64,000 bases of DNA from Monodelphis domestica (Eukaryota > Chordata > Mammalia > Didelphimorphia > Didelphidae). The position numbers and the translations under genes were made by a program. The stretch covers positions 5,641,378 through 5,705,377 of the forward strand of contig NC_077235.1 in assembly GCF_027887165.1 (NCBI RefSeq). The letters are read 5' to 3'. A model generated the notes under the pieces. That model was not told where the DNA came from and did no database searches. It worked only from the letters and a program-made list of their open reading frames with translations. Shown here piece by piece: positions 41,350 to 52,147 of this stretch (positions are counted from its first letter, which is position 1; every line of letters begins with the position of its first letter).

Positions 41350-42711
41350 GTAAGATATGGCAAGATAAGAACCCACAAGGAACTGAGGCTTGTTCTGAAT
41401 GGCCAGGAGGTGGGCAAGAAGAAGACTGAAGAGAGGGGAAGGAAGCCTGCTACTCAATGGGGATGAGAGAATGATCACGGACAACAGAGAGAATGTAGAA
41501 CTATTTAAATGGGACGGGTTTGTCTGGTTCTCTCCTAAGGAGCATAATATATGGACTGGAAAAGACAGGATGAACATTGCTAACGGGATTCTGAAAGCCA
41601 AGATAATGGGCCACTGCTAAGAGAGCATCTCCAGTTGCCTTTAGTCAGGTCAAACCAGAAGGTCCAGAAAACCCCCTCAATCCCAGGGAACCGAACTACT
41701 GTTGGGTGGTGAGCTTTGAGTGGTGTCACAGGACTCCAGCAGAGCAAATGTGAATGTTGTTCTCCTGCTGAAAAGGGAGGAGGGCAGCGACTTCGTGTCA
41801 AGGGCCAGTGAACTTGACTTCTGTTCTTGGCGATGATCTAGAACATGTTGTGAGCTTGTAGAAAGGAACTCCCAATGACTGTAGCTTCCTCAAGAACAGG
41901 TCATGCCGCTTAAACTAGGCATTGCCTAGCTGGCAAGGTAACGAGATCGGCAGGTCAGGGGAATAAGTAGGCATGCTCTACCTAGATTTCAGCAAAGCAT
42001 TTGATCAAGGGCACTGTGGTAGCCTTCTGGATAACATGGAGAGGCGTGAGCTAGGTGAGAGTACAGAGAGGTAGATTTGAGACTCAGGGACAAGTTAGTC
42101 ATCCAGTGGGTCCATGTTAACTAGAAGCCAGGTATTTGGGGGAATGTGCTAGGAAGTTCTTGGTCCTGTGGCATTCACTCATCAATGAGGACACATGCAG
42201 GCAGAGAATGGATGCGTGTCCAATCTGCAGATTAAATGACTAGGGAGTAATGCTACATTGAGTGAGGGAAATAATAGGAAACAAAAGTCTCTCTCCACTG
42301 GAAGATGGAAAATGGGCCACTTTTAATGAGGAAAGGGTAACTGTAAAGTCTGATGTGAATAGGAAGACATGACTTCCCAAAGAGAGGCTTATTAGAAGGA
42401 TCTGGGAGGCTTAGTAGGCCACAAGCTCAAAGGGAACAAATAGTGTTACAGATGAGCCAACTACGCCCTTGTCTCCTCAGCTGCTTTGAGGAGCACTACC
42501 AGCTAGCATGAGGAGGCTGAGGGGTCCTGTTGGCCTCTGCCCTGATCAGATCACATCTTGAAAGTGGTGTTCAATTCTGCACTGCACATTTTAAGAACAA
42601 TGAGAGATGGGAGCGTGTCCAGAAAAGGGTGATGAGAATGGGAAAGGGACTGAGGATCTTTTGAAGAAACTGAGGCTGTTTAAATCAGAAAAGAGAATAT
42701 TTGGAAAGGAC
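41350..42711 (+). mobile_element. CR1/L3-type LINE, reverse transcriptase region
   Basis: Long decayed LINE. The stretch at about 41978-42005 translates as 'YLDFSKAFD', the RT motif of the CR1/L3 clade. Earlier parts read like the segment before it ('cttcctcaagaacaggtcat'), and later parts like the 3' region ('gttcaattctgcactgcaca', 'gagcgtgtccagaaaagggt'). Frames do not hold, so it is a relic. It continues at 42956-43140 after a SINE. Confidence 0.7.
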
Positions 42712-42955
42712 AGGCAAACTAGGTGGCACAACCATGCACAGAGCTCTGGGTCTGGAGTCAAAAGGAATTAAGCTTAAACCCAACCTTAGACAGTTACTAG
42801 TAACGCTACCTTGGTTGCCACTTCACCATGGTCTGCCTCACTTTCCCCAACTGTAAAAGAAGGATAAGAATAGCACCTGCTTCCCAGGTTCAAATGAGAT
42901 CAGATTTGTACAAGACGCGTGGCATGTCATAGATGCTTGATGAATAAAACCCTCG
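42712..42955 (+). repeat. MIR-type SINE inside CR1/L3
   Basis: 'aactaggtggcacaaccatg', 'gctctgggtctggagtcaaa', 'tgcctcactttccccaactg', 'gataagaatagcacctgctt', 'gatgcttgatgaataaaacc'. It interrupts the LINE. Confidence 0.75.
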
Positions 42956-43140
42956 TTCTTGCCCTCTCTTCCAGCATTTTGAACAGTACCAAGTACTGGA
43001 GAGTTTGCCTTGTGCTGCTTGGCTCCAGAGGGCAGAACTCGAGACAGTGGGGCTTGTTGTTATGAAAAGCTTCCTAACCCTGAGAAGGGACTGGATTCTC
43101 TCTCCCTGGAGGTCACAAAGTGCTCTAGCTAGGTGAAATC
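42956..43140 (+). mobile_element. CR1/L3 LINE, continuation
   Basis: 'tggctccagagggcagaact', 'gaaaagcttcctaaccctga', 'ctccctggaggtcacaaagt'. These are the 3' region after the SINE break. Confidence 0.6.
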
Positions 43141-43149
43141 CCATACCAA

Positions 43150-43275
43150 ACTGTAGGCAGCTTAGGGAATCAGGGAGAGCTGAGTTCAAATCCTGCCTCA
43201 AACACTTACTAGATAGGTGGCCCTGGGCTAGTCATTTCAGTCATCTTGACCTCAAGTTTCCTTATCAGTCAGCAA
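43150..43275 (+). repeat. MIR-type SINE fragment
   Basis: 'ctgagttcaaatcctgcctc', 'aggtggccctgggctagtca', 'cctcaagtttccttatcagt'. Confidence 0.7.
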
Positions 43276-43519
43276 ACCCTCCTTAAACGTCTTCTGGATG
43301 TAACAGGACCTACTTCCCAGTGTTTTCTGGTGGAGAAACGAGAGAAGGCACACATACAGTGTCTATCGGTAGCTCTTCTCAGTAGTGTCAAGGTGACCAG
43401 AAGCCCATGGCAATTCTGGCCTCTTTGTTTCTGTCTCCTTCTGGTGATCAATCCGCCTAGCTGCAGAGAAGAGGTTGTTTGGTGGCCCTGACAGACAGCA
43501 TGAGGAGAAAATTCCTGGC
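43276..43519. other. Unassigned DNA
   Basis: Nothing recognised. Confidence 0.3.
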
Positions 43520-43632
43520 ATTGTTCTAGTGCTCAGTTGTGTCCAACTCCCATGGCCATAGCTGTCCCCAACTTTCTTGGCAAGGATACTGGCCTGGTTT
43601 GCCATTTCCTTCTTAGTCATTAGACATGACTA
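43520..43632 (-). repeat. MAR1 3' fragment
   Basis: Minus strand: 'tgctcagttgtgtccaactc', 'ttcttggcaaggatactggc', 'ctggtttgccatttccttct'. Confidence 0.75.
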
Positions 43633-43844
43633 AAACTGGGAATGGGCTTGGGAGCTAGTGAGTTGCTGGGGATTGAAGGTGATCCAAGGAAAGGCTAGAA
43701 GGTGCCCGGCCCCAGGGATTCTAGAGGCTTATTGTTCACTGGGCAGAGCCTGGGATTAGATGTTCTTCCCAGCACCATGATTCTTGGGCTCTGGGGGTTT
43801 ATGGCCCCTGAAGAACAAAAATAAGCGATGTGGGTTTACATGTC

Positions 43845-43915
43845 TCCCTTCCCCTTTCTGGGCCTCAGTTTCCCAGATGATCTCCACGGTCCCTTCCAGT
43901 CTTCTGAAATGACAT
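43845..43915 (+). repeat. Ther-type SINE tail fragment
   Basis: 'gggcctcagtttcccagatg', 'atctccacggtcccttccag'. Confidence 0.5.
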
Positions 43916-45179
43916 GTGCACTTTTGTGCCCCATGGCATTCTGGGCAGAAGGAAGCAATGGCGAGGCCTGAGTTGGGGTGTAAGGCAATGGAACTCTGCT
44001 CTAAGAGCAGGAATACAAATTCTTGGTTCTCAGCAAGGGCTCTAGAAGAGCTTTGTTGTTGTTTTACGGTAACCTGCCCAGGCTACCACAGGCATGCAAA
44101 GCCCTTGAGAAAGGCCCCAGGTTCAGCACCCATCAAGGCCTCAGCTCTCAAGAAGCCTCCGGGGTGTCTCTTCTCCCCGGTCTCCAGGGCCCAGAGTAGC
44201 TTAAAACCAACCATTTTTAGACATTTTTAGCAGCTCAATCCCATGGGGGGAGGGAATGGGGGGAAGCTCTGCTACCATGGGAGAGGGTGGATGGATACAC
44301 GTGTGACTAGGCTGCCATGCATGTGTGTTGTCAGGGAGACATTGGGAATCCAGAGCTACTGAGGCCCCTGGGCCCTCATCCACACTAGAACCCCTTTTCT
44401 GCCTCAGAGACTGGTTTGCCAGCAGAGTTCCAATTGTTCTCCAGTGATCAGGTGACGTCATCTCCCTTTTTGCGGCAGTCTTCTGCTGTGCTCTCTTATC
44501 TCCATCTTCTGGTCCTCCTCTGAACTGCAGCTGCTTTGCAGCATTTCTAAAGGCTCTAAGCATTTTGGTCACTGCCGGTGCTTTCAATGTCTTTCTGGGA
44601 CATTTCCCCCTTCTTTTCCAGCCCCATCATCCCCTGGTTCCCTGCCTGAGATCCCTGTGAATCAATGGGGTGGGTGACCTCTGTCCTACGGGGAACAAAA
44701 TTGCTGCTCTCCCTCCATGATCATTAAAAAGACTTCCTCCCCGTCCCAAAGAAGCAATCTCTCTTTTTATGGAGGCCGCCTTTGGCCTAGGTGTCACCTT
44801 TCCTTTGGCTTACTCACAATCCCTTTGTGTTCCCTTCTCCCAGCTCCCTGGCCTTTATCATTCACTCTCTGTTTACAAGAAACCCTTACTGACCCAACTG
44901 TATCTCCACCGGGACAGGATTGGAACGGTTCTACTAAGCCTTCTTCTGTGCCCTTCCATGCTGCCCTCCTGGTGAGGGCACTGCTCCGAGCTCCTTACAT
45001 GGCACCATGAAGGCATTTGCCTGCCTAGGACTCCTCAGTCCTGTTTCTGGGGGAGTCCTCTGATTGTACAGCCTGGTAAAGGGCATCATTTGTTAAGGTG
45101 AAGAACAACTGGCAGAGGGTGTCACATTTTGCCATGAGCTTTATGCATAGTAGCAGTAGCTTGGCAAAGTGGGTCCCCC
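43916..45179. other. About 1.3 kb of unique DNA
   Basis: No repeat or exon recognised. Frames of 97-128 codons have no domains. Confidence 0.35.
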
Positions 45180-45300
45180 AGGTATTTTCTTTCTCATATT
45201 ATTGATGAGGAAACTGAGGTTTGGAGCAGTTCAGGGGTCACATGGCTAAGAAGTACCAGGACCTCCCTGGCTCAAAGGTCATCGAGTGACCTTGTATTTT
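45180..45300 (-). repeat. MIR-type SINE fragment
   Basis: 'attgatgaggaaactgaggt', 'gggtcacatggctaagaagt'. Confidence 0.55.
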
Positions 45301-45394
45301 TCAGTTACCTCCCTAAATGCTGCCAGAACCCCCAGTTAGCTCTCAATTCTGCCCTCTTCTTGAGGCCGATTCTGTTCCTCTCTGTCTTTACAGA

Positions 45395-45600
45395 AAGGCT
45401 TCTCTGAGGTAATCGTCTTTGGAGGGCTGGAAGGCTTTACAAATAAAAACAAAGTCGCCTTCATTTTCTGCTTTTTTTCTCTTAGCCTGGCTTCTCTCAG
45501 GAGCAGAGGATGCTGTTCTGGGGCTGTAATTATTTTCTTTGTCATGAAAATGAGCTTCTGTGATGAGAATGATTCTGTCAGGTGTCAACATTCCCGACAT
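45395..45600. promoter_or_regulatory. Candidate conserved element
   Basis: Repeat-free AT-rich block: 'ctttacaaataaaaacaaag', 'gggctgtaattattttcttt', 'gtcatgaaaatgagcttctg'. It looks like enhancer-type DNA. Inference. Confidence 0.3.
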
Positions 45601-45938
45601 TCTCAGAGGCTCCCCTTGAGAGTTCCCCAAAAAAAGGAGGGGGAAGGCTCTGGGGCCAAGGAAGAGCAGGGTTATTTGGCAAGCCAGTTAGGGTCCCATC
45701 AATGGCCAGAAAAGACTGAAGCCTGCTGGGAGACTGGGGAGACAAGAAGGTGCAGGCTGCTTCCAACTTTCCAAGGATTTTTCAAGTGCTTTTTTGCCAT
45801 GGCAACTAACAGGCCTAGTGTTTCTTTAGTTAAGAGGGAAGCAAAAGAAGGATGCTGGGGTCCATTCACTGGGTCCATAGTATGCCTGAGTAATCTGTCT
45901 AGGGGTCAGGAGGGTGAAAATCTCAGTAGATTTATGAG

Positions 45939-45966
45939 TTGTGTGTGTGTGTGTGTGTGTGTGCGC
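45939..45966. repeat. (TG)n microsatellite with CG end
   Basis: A TG run ending in 'gcgcgcc', an alternating purine/pyrimidine stretch that could form Z-DNA. Confidence 0.85.
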
Positions 45967-46470
45967 GCCGTGCATTATTACATGAGAAAGAGAGTTCAGA
46001 ACCTGAATTGAGAAAGACCAGAGATTCTGAGAATATTCGAGCTGGAGAAAAGGTTTTTGTGCTAGTGCCAGTGTGAGCTAGGGAAGGAGCCCAGGCTTTG
46101 GACACTGGAGACCTAGGGCTGCTCAGCAAGGAGTAATAGTGCACCCTGAGCCTGTGTGGAGCTGGATGTGGGGAGGAGGGAGGGAGACCAAGAGACACAC
46201 TCTTTCTCCAAGAGATGACTGACTTGGCTTGGAGAGTGGAAGAGGATTGATTCCTTCTCCCTCTTGATTCTTTCCCCAGCTGTCCTATTCAGGGGTTCCG
46301 AGGCCGTGTTTCCTGCCTCCGATATCAAAATGGGCAATTCTAGCAAAGGATTCCTCCCCATTCATGAATGAAATAGAATAACTTAGAGCTTAGCTCGCTG
46401 GTTGCTGAACTCATGAGACCCTCCATGGGGAAGAGGCAGCCCGAGCTGGTATGGACAAGACCTGGGCTTC

Positions 46471-46508
46471 GGGGGTGGGGGTGGGGGTGGGTGGGTGGTG
46501 GGGGGGGA
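46471..46508 (+). promoter_or_regulatory. G-run cluster, G-quadruplex candidate
   Basis: Six or more consecutive G runs of 3 to 8 separated by single T or TG, about 38 bp. This fits an intramolecular G-quadruplex and lies about 60-100 bp before the CpG-rich region. Confidence 0.7.
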
Positions 46509-46569
46509 AAGAGCCTTTCATTTGTAACAGTCTAGGCCCCAGTGACCTGGGAGAGAGGGAGGGCCACGG

Positions 46570-47880
46570 CTTCTCAGTGGTGTAACCTTGAGCGAATCCT
46601 TCCGCCCAGCGCTGCCATTCCAGCCGGTTTCTGGAGGGACTTTATTCCCACACCTGTGCCCCAGAGAGGCACCCTTCACGTCCTTCAAGGGGCGGGAAGA
46701 GATGAGTTTTAAACTGAGGTGGGAGGGACAAACCCAGAGAAAAACAGGGAGAAGCAGGGCCAGATGTCCGAGTGGGATATGCCCAGAGGCAGACACCCAC
46801 AGCCATCAGCTAGACCCAGAAAGAGCCAGAACTAGGCAGGACACACGCAGACACAGCCAAAGCCTCCCAGAGGCAAGCGCAGACCCGGACGGCTATAGAA
46901 CGAAGCAAAGACACAAAGAAAGACTTGCAGCCAGTCAGGTACCCAGAGAGAGCGAAGCAGAGACCCCAAGAAAGACAAAGTCAGAGGGCGGAGGGAGATA
47001 GGCTTTAGAGACCCGGGAGATGGCCGGCCGCCAGCCCGCAGTGGAGAAAGGGATAAATGTCCGTGCAAAGCCACTTCTCCAGATATCCCCGCAGCAGGCA
47101 GACCGAAATGGATGATGACCCCAAGAGACACCCAGAGAGCCCGAGAGAGAGGGGCTGGCTGGGAGCTGTCCCGAGGAGGGCTTGAGCCTCCCCAACGACG
47201 GAGGGGTCGGGTGGGAGAAGAGGCGGGGGTCACACAGCCATTTCTCTCGGGTCTGTTCTCTCTGCTCGGCCAGAGGTGGCCGAGTCAGGCAATTGGAGAG
47301 CCCCGCTTCTCCTTCCCCTTTGGAACAAGACCGAAGGAAGCCTAATTAAGAGTGTTGAGTGCAGATGTAAAACTTCCCCGGGGGCTAAGCCAGACAGAGA
47401 GGACTGAGTACAGACTGAGTTCCAGCCGCTGCCTTCGTGCCTCTCTCCTGCAGCCCCCCCCCCCCCCCCCGCCCCCCAGGTTATTTCAGATAAACAGAAG
47501 CTGAGGGATGGGGCGGTTCGGGAGGCAAACGTGAGTGACTAATGACAAATGCTCGGCTGCTTCTCGGGCAGAAATTGGGCGAGTGCCCTCTAGATCGTGA
47601 CTTCGGCCTGGAGCAATAGATGATCCGAGAGCCCGGGGCTGCCTTTTTGTGGGTTGGGGGAGGCAGCGGGGAGGGGAAAGAGGAAAGGGAGGGAGACAGA
47701 CTGATGCGGCAGACATTCGGATTTGCTTTGCCTCCAGCGAGCGAGAGTGAGCCCGAACCCGAGCCGCTAACGGGCCAAATAAATCTGGGGGAGCTAATAA
47801 ATTGGCCATTGATTCTCCCGGATGAAGATGGGCCCGGGGAAAAGGGAAGCTCTAGATTTGTGCCAGCAGAATCAATACTC
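46570..47880. promoter_or_regulatory. CpG-rich region, candidate CpG island promoter
   Basis: About 1.3 kb with several dozen CpG dinucleotides and high G+C by eye, in a window that is otherwise CpG-poor as marsupial DNA is. It has no SINE or LINE inside. Features include 'ggccggccgccagcccgc' (about 47023-47040) and a 20-plus C run at 47453-47476. Its frames (up to 137 codons) have no recognised domain. It may be a promoter or first exon of an unidentified gene or lncRNA, on either strand. Confidence 0.55.
47453..47476. repeat. Poly-C tract
   Basis: Long C run with one G interruption inside the CpG-rich region. It could form an i-motif (or G-quadruplex on the other strand), or be a place where assemblies err. 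Confidence 0.9.
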
Positions 47881-47905
47881 CCTATGTGAGGTGTTTACAA
47901 ATCCC
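47740..47905. promoter_or_regulatory. AT-box-rich edge of CpG region
   Basis: 'cgggccaaataaatctgggg', 'gagctaataaattggccatt', 'gattctcccggatgaagatg'. Homeodomain-like cores beside CpG-rich DNA. Possible conserved element. Confidence 0.35.
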
Positions 47906-48074
47906 CGAGCTGGCCCGGGCAGGATGGGGGCACACCGAAGCTTTCTCCTTAGGAAGACATTTCCTGGTTAACCGAGTGGGATTGCTTGATGGGTTGAAAG
48001 GCCAACTGCAGCTGCCCGGGATGGCTGGGGCTGCCCTGCCCCAAAGCGCCTTTTCAGCCTCCTGCCGCAGGTTC

Positions 48075-48150
48075 TTGTAGAGTCAGAAGGCTTGGGTTCC
48101 AGTCCCACCTCTGCTCCTTACTGTCTGGACCATGGCCATGACTGGGATGG
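48075..48150 (+). repeat. MIR-type SINE fragment
   Basis: 'gtagagtcagaaggcttggg', 'ttccagtcccacctctgctc'. A short core piece. Confidence 0.5.
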
Positions 48151-48501
48151 AGCTGAGAGGCCAGGAGCCTGTGGTCCTTCTTTATCGTTTGCGTGGTGAG
48201 CTCTGTGGACCACCAGGCTGTGGCCAAAGGGGAGAGAGAAGGGCTAGTCCAACCCTTCCTTCTTTCTCTTCTCACCATCCCCCACACTGCAGTTTGGGCC
48301 CCAGAGGTGTGCCCTCGGGTGCCTCCCCTCCCCACTTCTCCCCTGCCTCTGCAATCTTCCCATCCTTCAAAGGGACCAAAACCCCAATCCCTTAATTCCA
48401 TTCCACCCACCCCTCAAGCTGTCATACTACAGTTTTCCTTTTCTCAGCCAGCCATGCTTGTTGCCTCTATTTCCTCTCCTCCTACACACTGTAGGGAGGG
48501 T
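48151..48501. other. Unassigned DNA
   Basis: C-rich, nothing recognised. Confidence 0.3.
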
Positions 48502-48599
48502 TGTTAGGACAATTGGCCCCTTGGCTCCCATCCTATGTGTTCCCTGCTGATTATCAATTAGCCAGACAGATTTTATTACCTTTTAGAAAAGGGTATTTA
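48502..48599 (+). mobile_element. LTR-like repeat, copy 1
   Basis: Starts TG ('tgttaggacaattggccc') and is about 95% identical over 98 bp to 50281-50378. The style (TG start, 'ttttagaaaagggtattta') resembles the start of a marsupial ERV LTR. Copy 1 ends where a type A SINE begins. Fossil fragment. Confidence 0.45.
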
Positions 48600-48775
48600 A
48601 CCCCCTGCCTTTGAATTGATTATAAGTATCAGCAGAAGAGCAGAAGGGCTAGGCAATGGGAGTCAAGTGACTTGCCCAAGGTCACACAGGAAGCATCTGA
48701 GGCTAGATTTGAACCCAGGATTTCCCATCTCCAGGCCTGGCTCTATCCACTGAGCAACCCAGCAGCCCCTGGACT
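48598..48775 (-). repeat. Type A marsupial SINE
   Basis: Minus strand: 'accccctgcctttgaattga', 'gggctaggcaatgggagtca', 'aggtcacacaggaagcatct', 'atccactgagcaacccagca'. Confidence 0.8.
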
Positions 48776-48779
48776 CACT

Positions 48780-49155
48780 TCTTAACCCTTTTTGGTAGGA
48801 CTTCAGCCCCCATGGCTCAACGGGACCCTATCTCGTCAGAGTTCCCCCGTTGACCATTTGGAGGGCCTCATGAGAAAGAATGCTCTCCACCTCCAGAGAA
48901 AGAATTATTGGAGTAGGAATGTGAGGAAAAAAATATGCTTTTTCACTTGTTTATTTGGGTACAAGATTTGGGGTTGGGGAATGGAGAAATATGTTTTGCG
49001 TGACAATACACGTATAACCCAGATTGGATTGCCTGCCAGCCCCAGGAGGGTGAGGGAAGACGGGACGGAGACAATGTGGATCATATGACTTCGGAAAACT
49101 TAAGTGGAAATTTGTTATTAAAATTTTAAAACTTAAATAAAAATCAAACAAAGTC
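48780..49155 (+). mobile_element. L1 3' UTR and poly(A) end
   Basis: 'atgctctccacctccagaga', 'gaaatatgttttgcgtgaca', 'cacgtataacccagattgga', 'ttgttattaaaattttaaaa' then an A-rich tail. This is the typical end of a marsupial L1, 5'-truncated. Confidence 0.65.
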
Positions 49156-50280
49156 CTCCCTGTTCTCTCCATTGCCAAAGCTGATGACCTTTTCTCAGTC
49201 CTCATTCTTCTTGACTTCTCTGCTGCTTTCTCTGGCACTGCCAACCACCCTCTTTTCCTCCTTGGGTTTTTCCTGGTTCTCCTTCTCCCTGTCCAATCAC
49301 TTCTTCATCTCCTTCCCTGGCTCGCCATCCATCTAGTGCCCACTAATTGTTGGTCTATCCAAGGCTCTGTCCTGGGCCCTTTCTCCATCTGTGGTCTGGC
49401 TCGCTTGCTGATTTTATCCGCCCCCCTGGGTCCCATTATCATCTCTGCGCAGTTGCTTCCCAGATCTAGTTATCTATCCCTAGTCTGTCTTCTGAGCTCC
49501 AGTCCTGCATTACTGCAATTCGTCTTTTGTATTGTGTAAATTGCATGTCCCCGAGACATCTCAAATTGCACGTGTCCAGCCCTATCTCTTTGTCTCCCCT
49601 CATCTTCCACTAAACTTCCCCTTTTCTCCTCCACAGAATCTTAAATTCATCTCCTTTTCTCTGTTCACACAACTGGGAGCCACCTTAATAAAGGCTCTCA
49701 TCACCCCTTTCCTCTGATATGGAAATAACCTAACTGCTCTCCCAGCCTCCAGCCTCTCCCCACTCCAATTCATCCTCCATGTAGCTGACAACAAATTATT
49801 TTCCTTAAGTGTAGATCTGAGTATGTCATTCCCCAACTCAATAAACTGCAGTGGCTCCCAGTGGCCTGGAGGAGAAGATCTAAACTCCTCTGCCTGGTTT
49901 TAAAAGGCCTTCATGATCTGGCATCCGTCTATCTTTCCAGCTTCATTCTCTCAAAACCCTCTCCTGGAATTTTATGGCCATGCGAATGTACCCATCTCCT
50001 CTTGGCTCTTTTCCTCTGTGCTGGCTATCGCTTACGTCTGGGTCACACTTCCTCCTCACCTCTGCCTCAGAGAAACCCTCCTTTCTCCAAGATGCTGCTC
50101 AGCCAGCGTCTTCTATGCAAAATGTTTCCTGATGCCCTGCCCTCAGCTCTTAGTGTTCTCTCCCCCAACTGCCTCAAATGCCTTTTCTGTTTATTCTGTA
50201 AAGAGCCCTATGGCACTCAGAGCTTTGGTGGGCTGGGTCCCCAAAAGGCTTTAAGGATACTCCAGAGGGGTAGGTAGGAT
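49156..50280 (+). mobile_element. L2 LINE, about 1.1 kb
   Basis: Longest L2 in the window. 'cttgacttctctgctgctttc' at 49210-49230 translates as 'LDFSAAF', the L2 RT motif. Later parts match the ORF 3' region and 3' UTR ('aataaactgcagtggctccc', 'aaaggccttcatgatctggc', 'ttcctgatgccctgccctca'). It is interrupted by LTR-like copy 2 and ends at 50445-50520. Confidence 0.85.
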
Positions 50281-50444
50281 TGTTAGGACAATTGGCCCCT
50301 TGGCTCCCATCCTGTGTGTTCCCCTCTGATTATCAATTAGCCAGACAGATTTTATTAGCTTTTAGAAAAGGGTATTTACTAGTAAAAATGGGTTGGTGCA
50401 AAGCATTACTCTCTAAACCAGGGCACACTAGCCCCCCCCCCCAA
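50281..50444 (+). mobile_element. LTR-like repeat, copy 2
   Basis: The first 98 bp match copy 1 at 48502. It then continues 'actagtaaaaatgggttggt', 'gcaaagcattactctctaaa' to a C run. It splits the L2 element, so it is younger than that L2. Fossil fragment. Confidence 0.45.
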
Positions 50445-50520
50445 GGTTGTGTGCCCAACACTCGCTCAGCACAATACCTGGCACGCTATAGATGCTTATT
50501 AAATGCTCAGGGACTGCTTG
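50445..50520 (+). repeat. L2 3' tail
   Basis: 'gctcagcacaatacctggca', 'ctatagatgcttattaaatg'. This is the L2 3' end beyond the LTR-like insertion. Confidence 0.65.
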
Positions 50521-50639
50521 CTATTGCTCAGCTGTCTAAAGCGATTCAGCAGGAAAGATGAGGATAGATCTCTCGGCTTTTTAATAGGGATGATCTGCGT
50601 GTTTCTGCATTGTCTGTACTATTGGTTCACGACTTCAAA

Positions 50640-51295
50640 TAGATTATGTTAAAATCATATTATTGGAAGAGTCTTCTTTTCCTGTATATCTTTAATGTTT
50701 TTCAACTAGATGAAGGCTGTATTTTATTGAGAGTGTTCTCTGCATCTAATGATATGATCATGCAGCCTTCATTTTTTCTCTTGCCTGTAAGATTGATTAT
50801 ATTAATAGTTTCCCTGGTATTAAAGCACCCTTTCATTCCATTTATAAAGCCTCTATTATTATGAGAGCCCCTTTTTTGATATATGGGGATACTTTATTTG
50901 CAAGTGCTTTATTTACTATTTGGGGTTGATATGTATTCAGGTTTTGGTCTAGGATCTTCCTTCTCAGCTTTGTCTAGGCTTAATTTAGGGAATCAAAGGC
51001 CTATTTGCTATGCGAAGGAGCTGAGTAGCCCGCCATCTTTACCTGTGCCGGGAAAAAGTCTAAAGAATAAAGGGAACACTTGGTCTCAAAAAGTTTGATA
51101 GGATCCCTTTGTTAATTTCTTGGGTGTGCAAGATCTTTTTTCAGGAAGGCTCTTGCGTGTTCTGTTGAATTCTCCTTGGTTTAGATTGTGTGCTTTTATG
51201 TTGGGATTCCTTTTTGGAACTCTATACTTCTGGGATAATCATCTATTCCTTTTAGATGCTCAAATTTTAAAATATGGAACTATACATAATCAAGA
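50640..51295 (-). mobile_element. L1 LINE ORF2 region, part 1
   Basis: Minus-strand L1 RT-region text: 'ctgtattttattgagagtgt', 'tctgcatctaatgatatgat', 'gtaagattgattatattaat', 'ggtattaaagcaccctttca', 'gttgatatgtattcagg'. Highly diverged. Confidence 0.65.
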
Positions 51296-51512
51296 CCACC
51301 AGGTGGAGCAAGGAATAGCGTGCAAATTTGGCCTCAAATACTTACTAGCTGTGGGACCCTGGGCAAGTCATTTCACTCTGTTTGTCTCAGTTTCCTCATC
51401 TGTAAGATGAACCGCAGAAGGAGATGCCAAACCACTCCAGGGTCTTTGCCAAGAAAACCCTAAGTGGGGTCACAAAGAGTCAGACAAATACAGAATCATC
51501 ACAGAAAAAATA
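51296..51512 (+). repeat. MAR1 SINE inside L1
   Basis: Plus strand: 'actagctgtgggaccctggg', 'tttcctcatctgtaagatga', 'gccaagaaaaccctaagtgg', 'ggtcacaaagagtcagacaa'. Confidence 0.85.
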
Positions 51513-52104
51513 ATTGAATTCTTTTTTTCCTGATTTCCCCTTCATCATCTTTCATTTGGGGAATGATTTGGCTTTATTACCCTTCCTCCTTATTTATCAG
51601 GTTTGCTCTTTTGCTGACTCCTGGGCTTATCATCTCCATCATTCTCTGATTTTCAATTTCAGCCCTCTATAATGGGATCTGGATTATTTCTCTTCTGGTG
51701 GTTTGTTCCTTTTCTTGGTTTTTAGGCAGAGACTGAGTCTCCTCATTTTCAGCTTCTCTTTAATATTGATGTGGGCATTTGGGGGTTTAAATTTGTTTGC
51801 GAGGGCCGCTTTGGCTTCCTTCCAGAGACGTTAATATTTATTAAGATCATCCTTGTCAATATTTGGAGCAATCTTTAAAAAAGGCTCCTCTTCGGCCCAG
51901 CCATTTTCCAATGATCCACTTTTCAGCTTCTCCCTTGTTTTTCATGGAAGCCTGATTTCTTAGAGCTTTTCTTGCAGTGTGGACTATAACTGCAGGGGAG
52001 AGTACCTCTGCTTTTCTACATTTGCCTGGGTTTTCTTTATGGCCCAACTCACGACCAATTTTTGCCAAAGTTCCATTGAATTCTCTTGATGTACATTTGG
52101 ATGG

Positions 52105-52147
<43 letters not shown>

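Noticed and set aside
46588-47001. 137-codon plus frame in the CpG-rich region as a first exon
   Set aside because: No known protein match by eye. Arg/Ser/Glu-rich content fits translated 5' UTR or chance in G+C-rich DNA.
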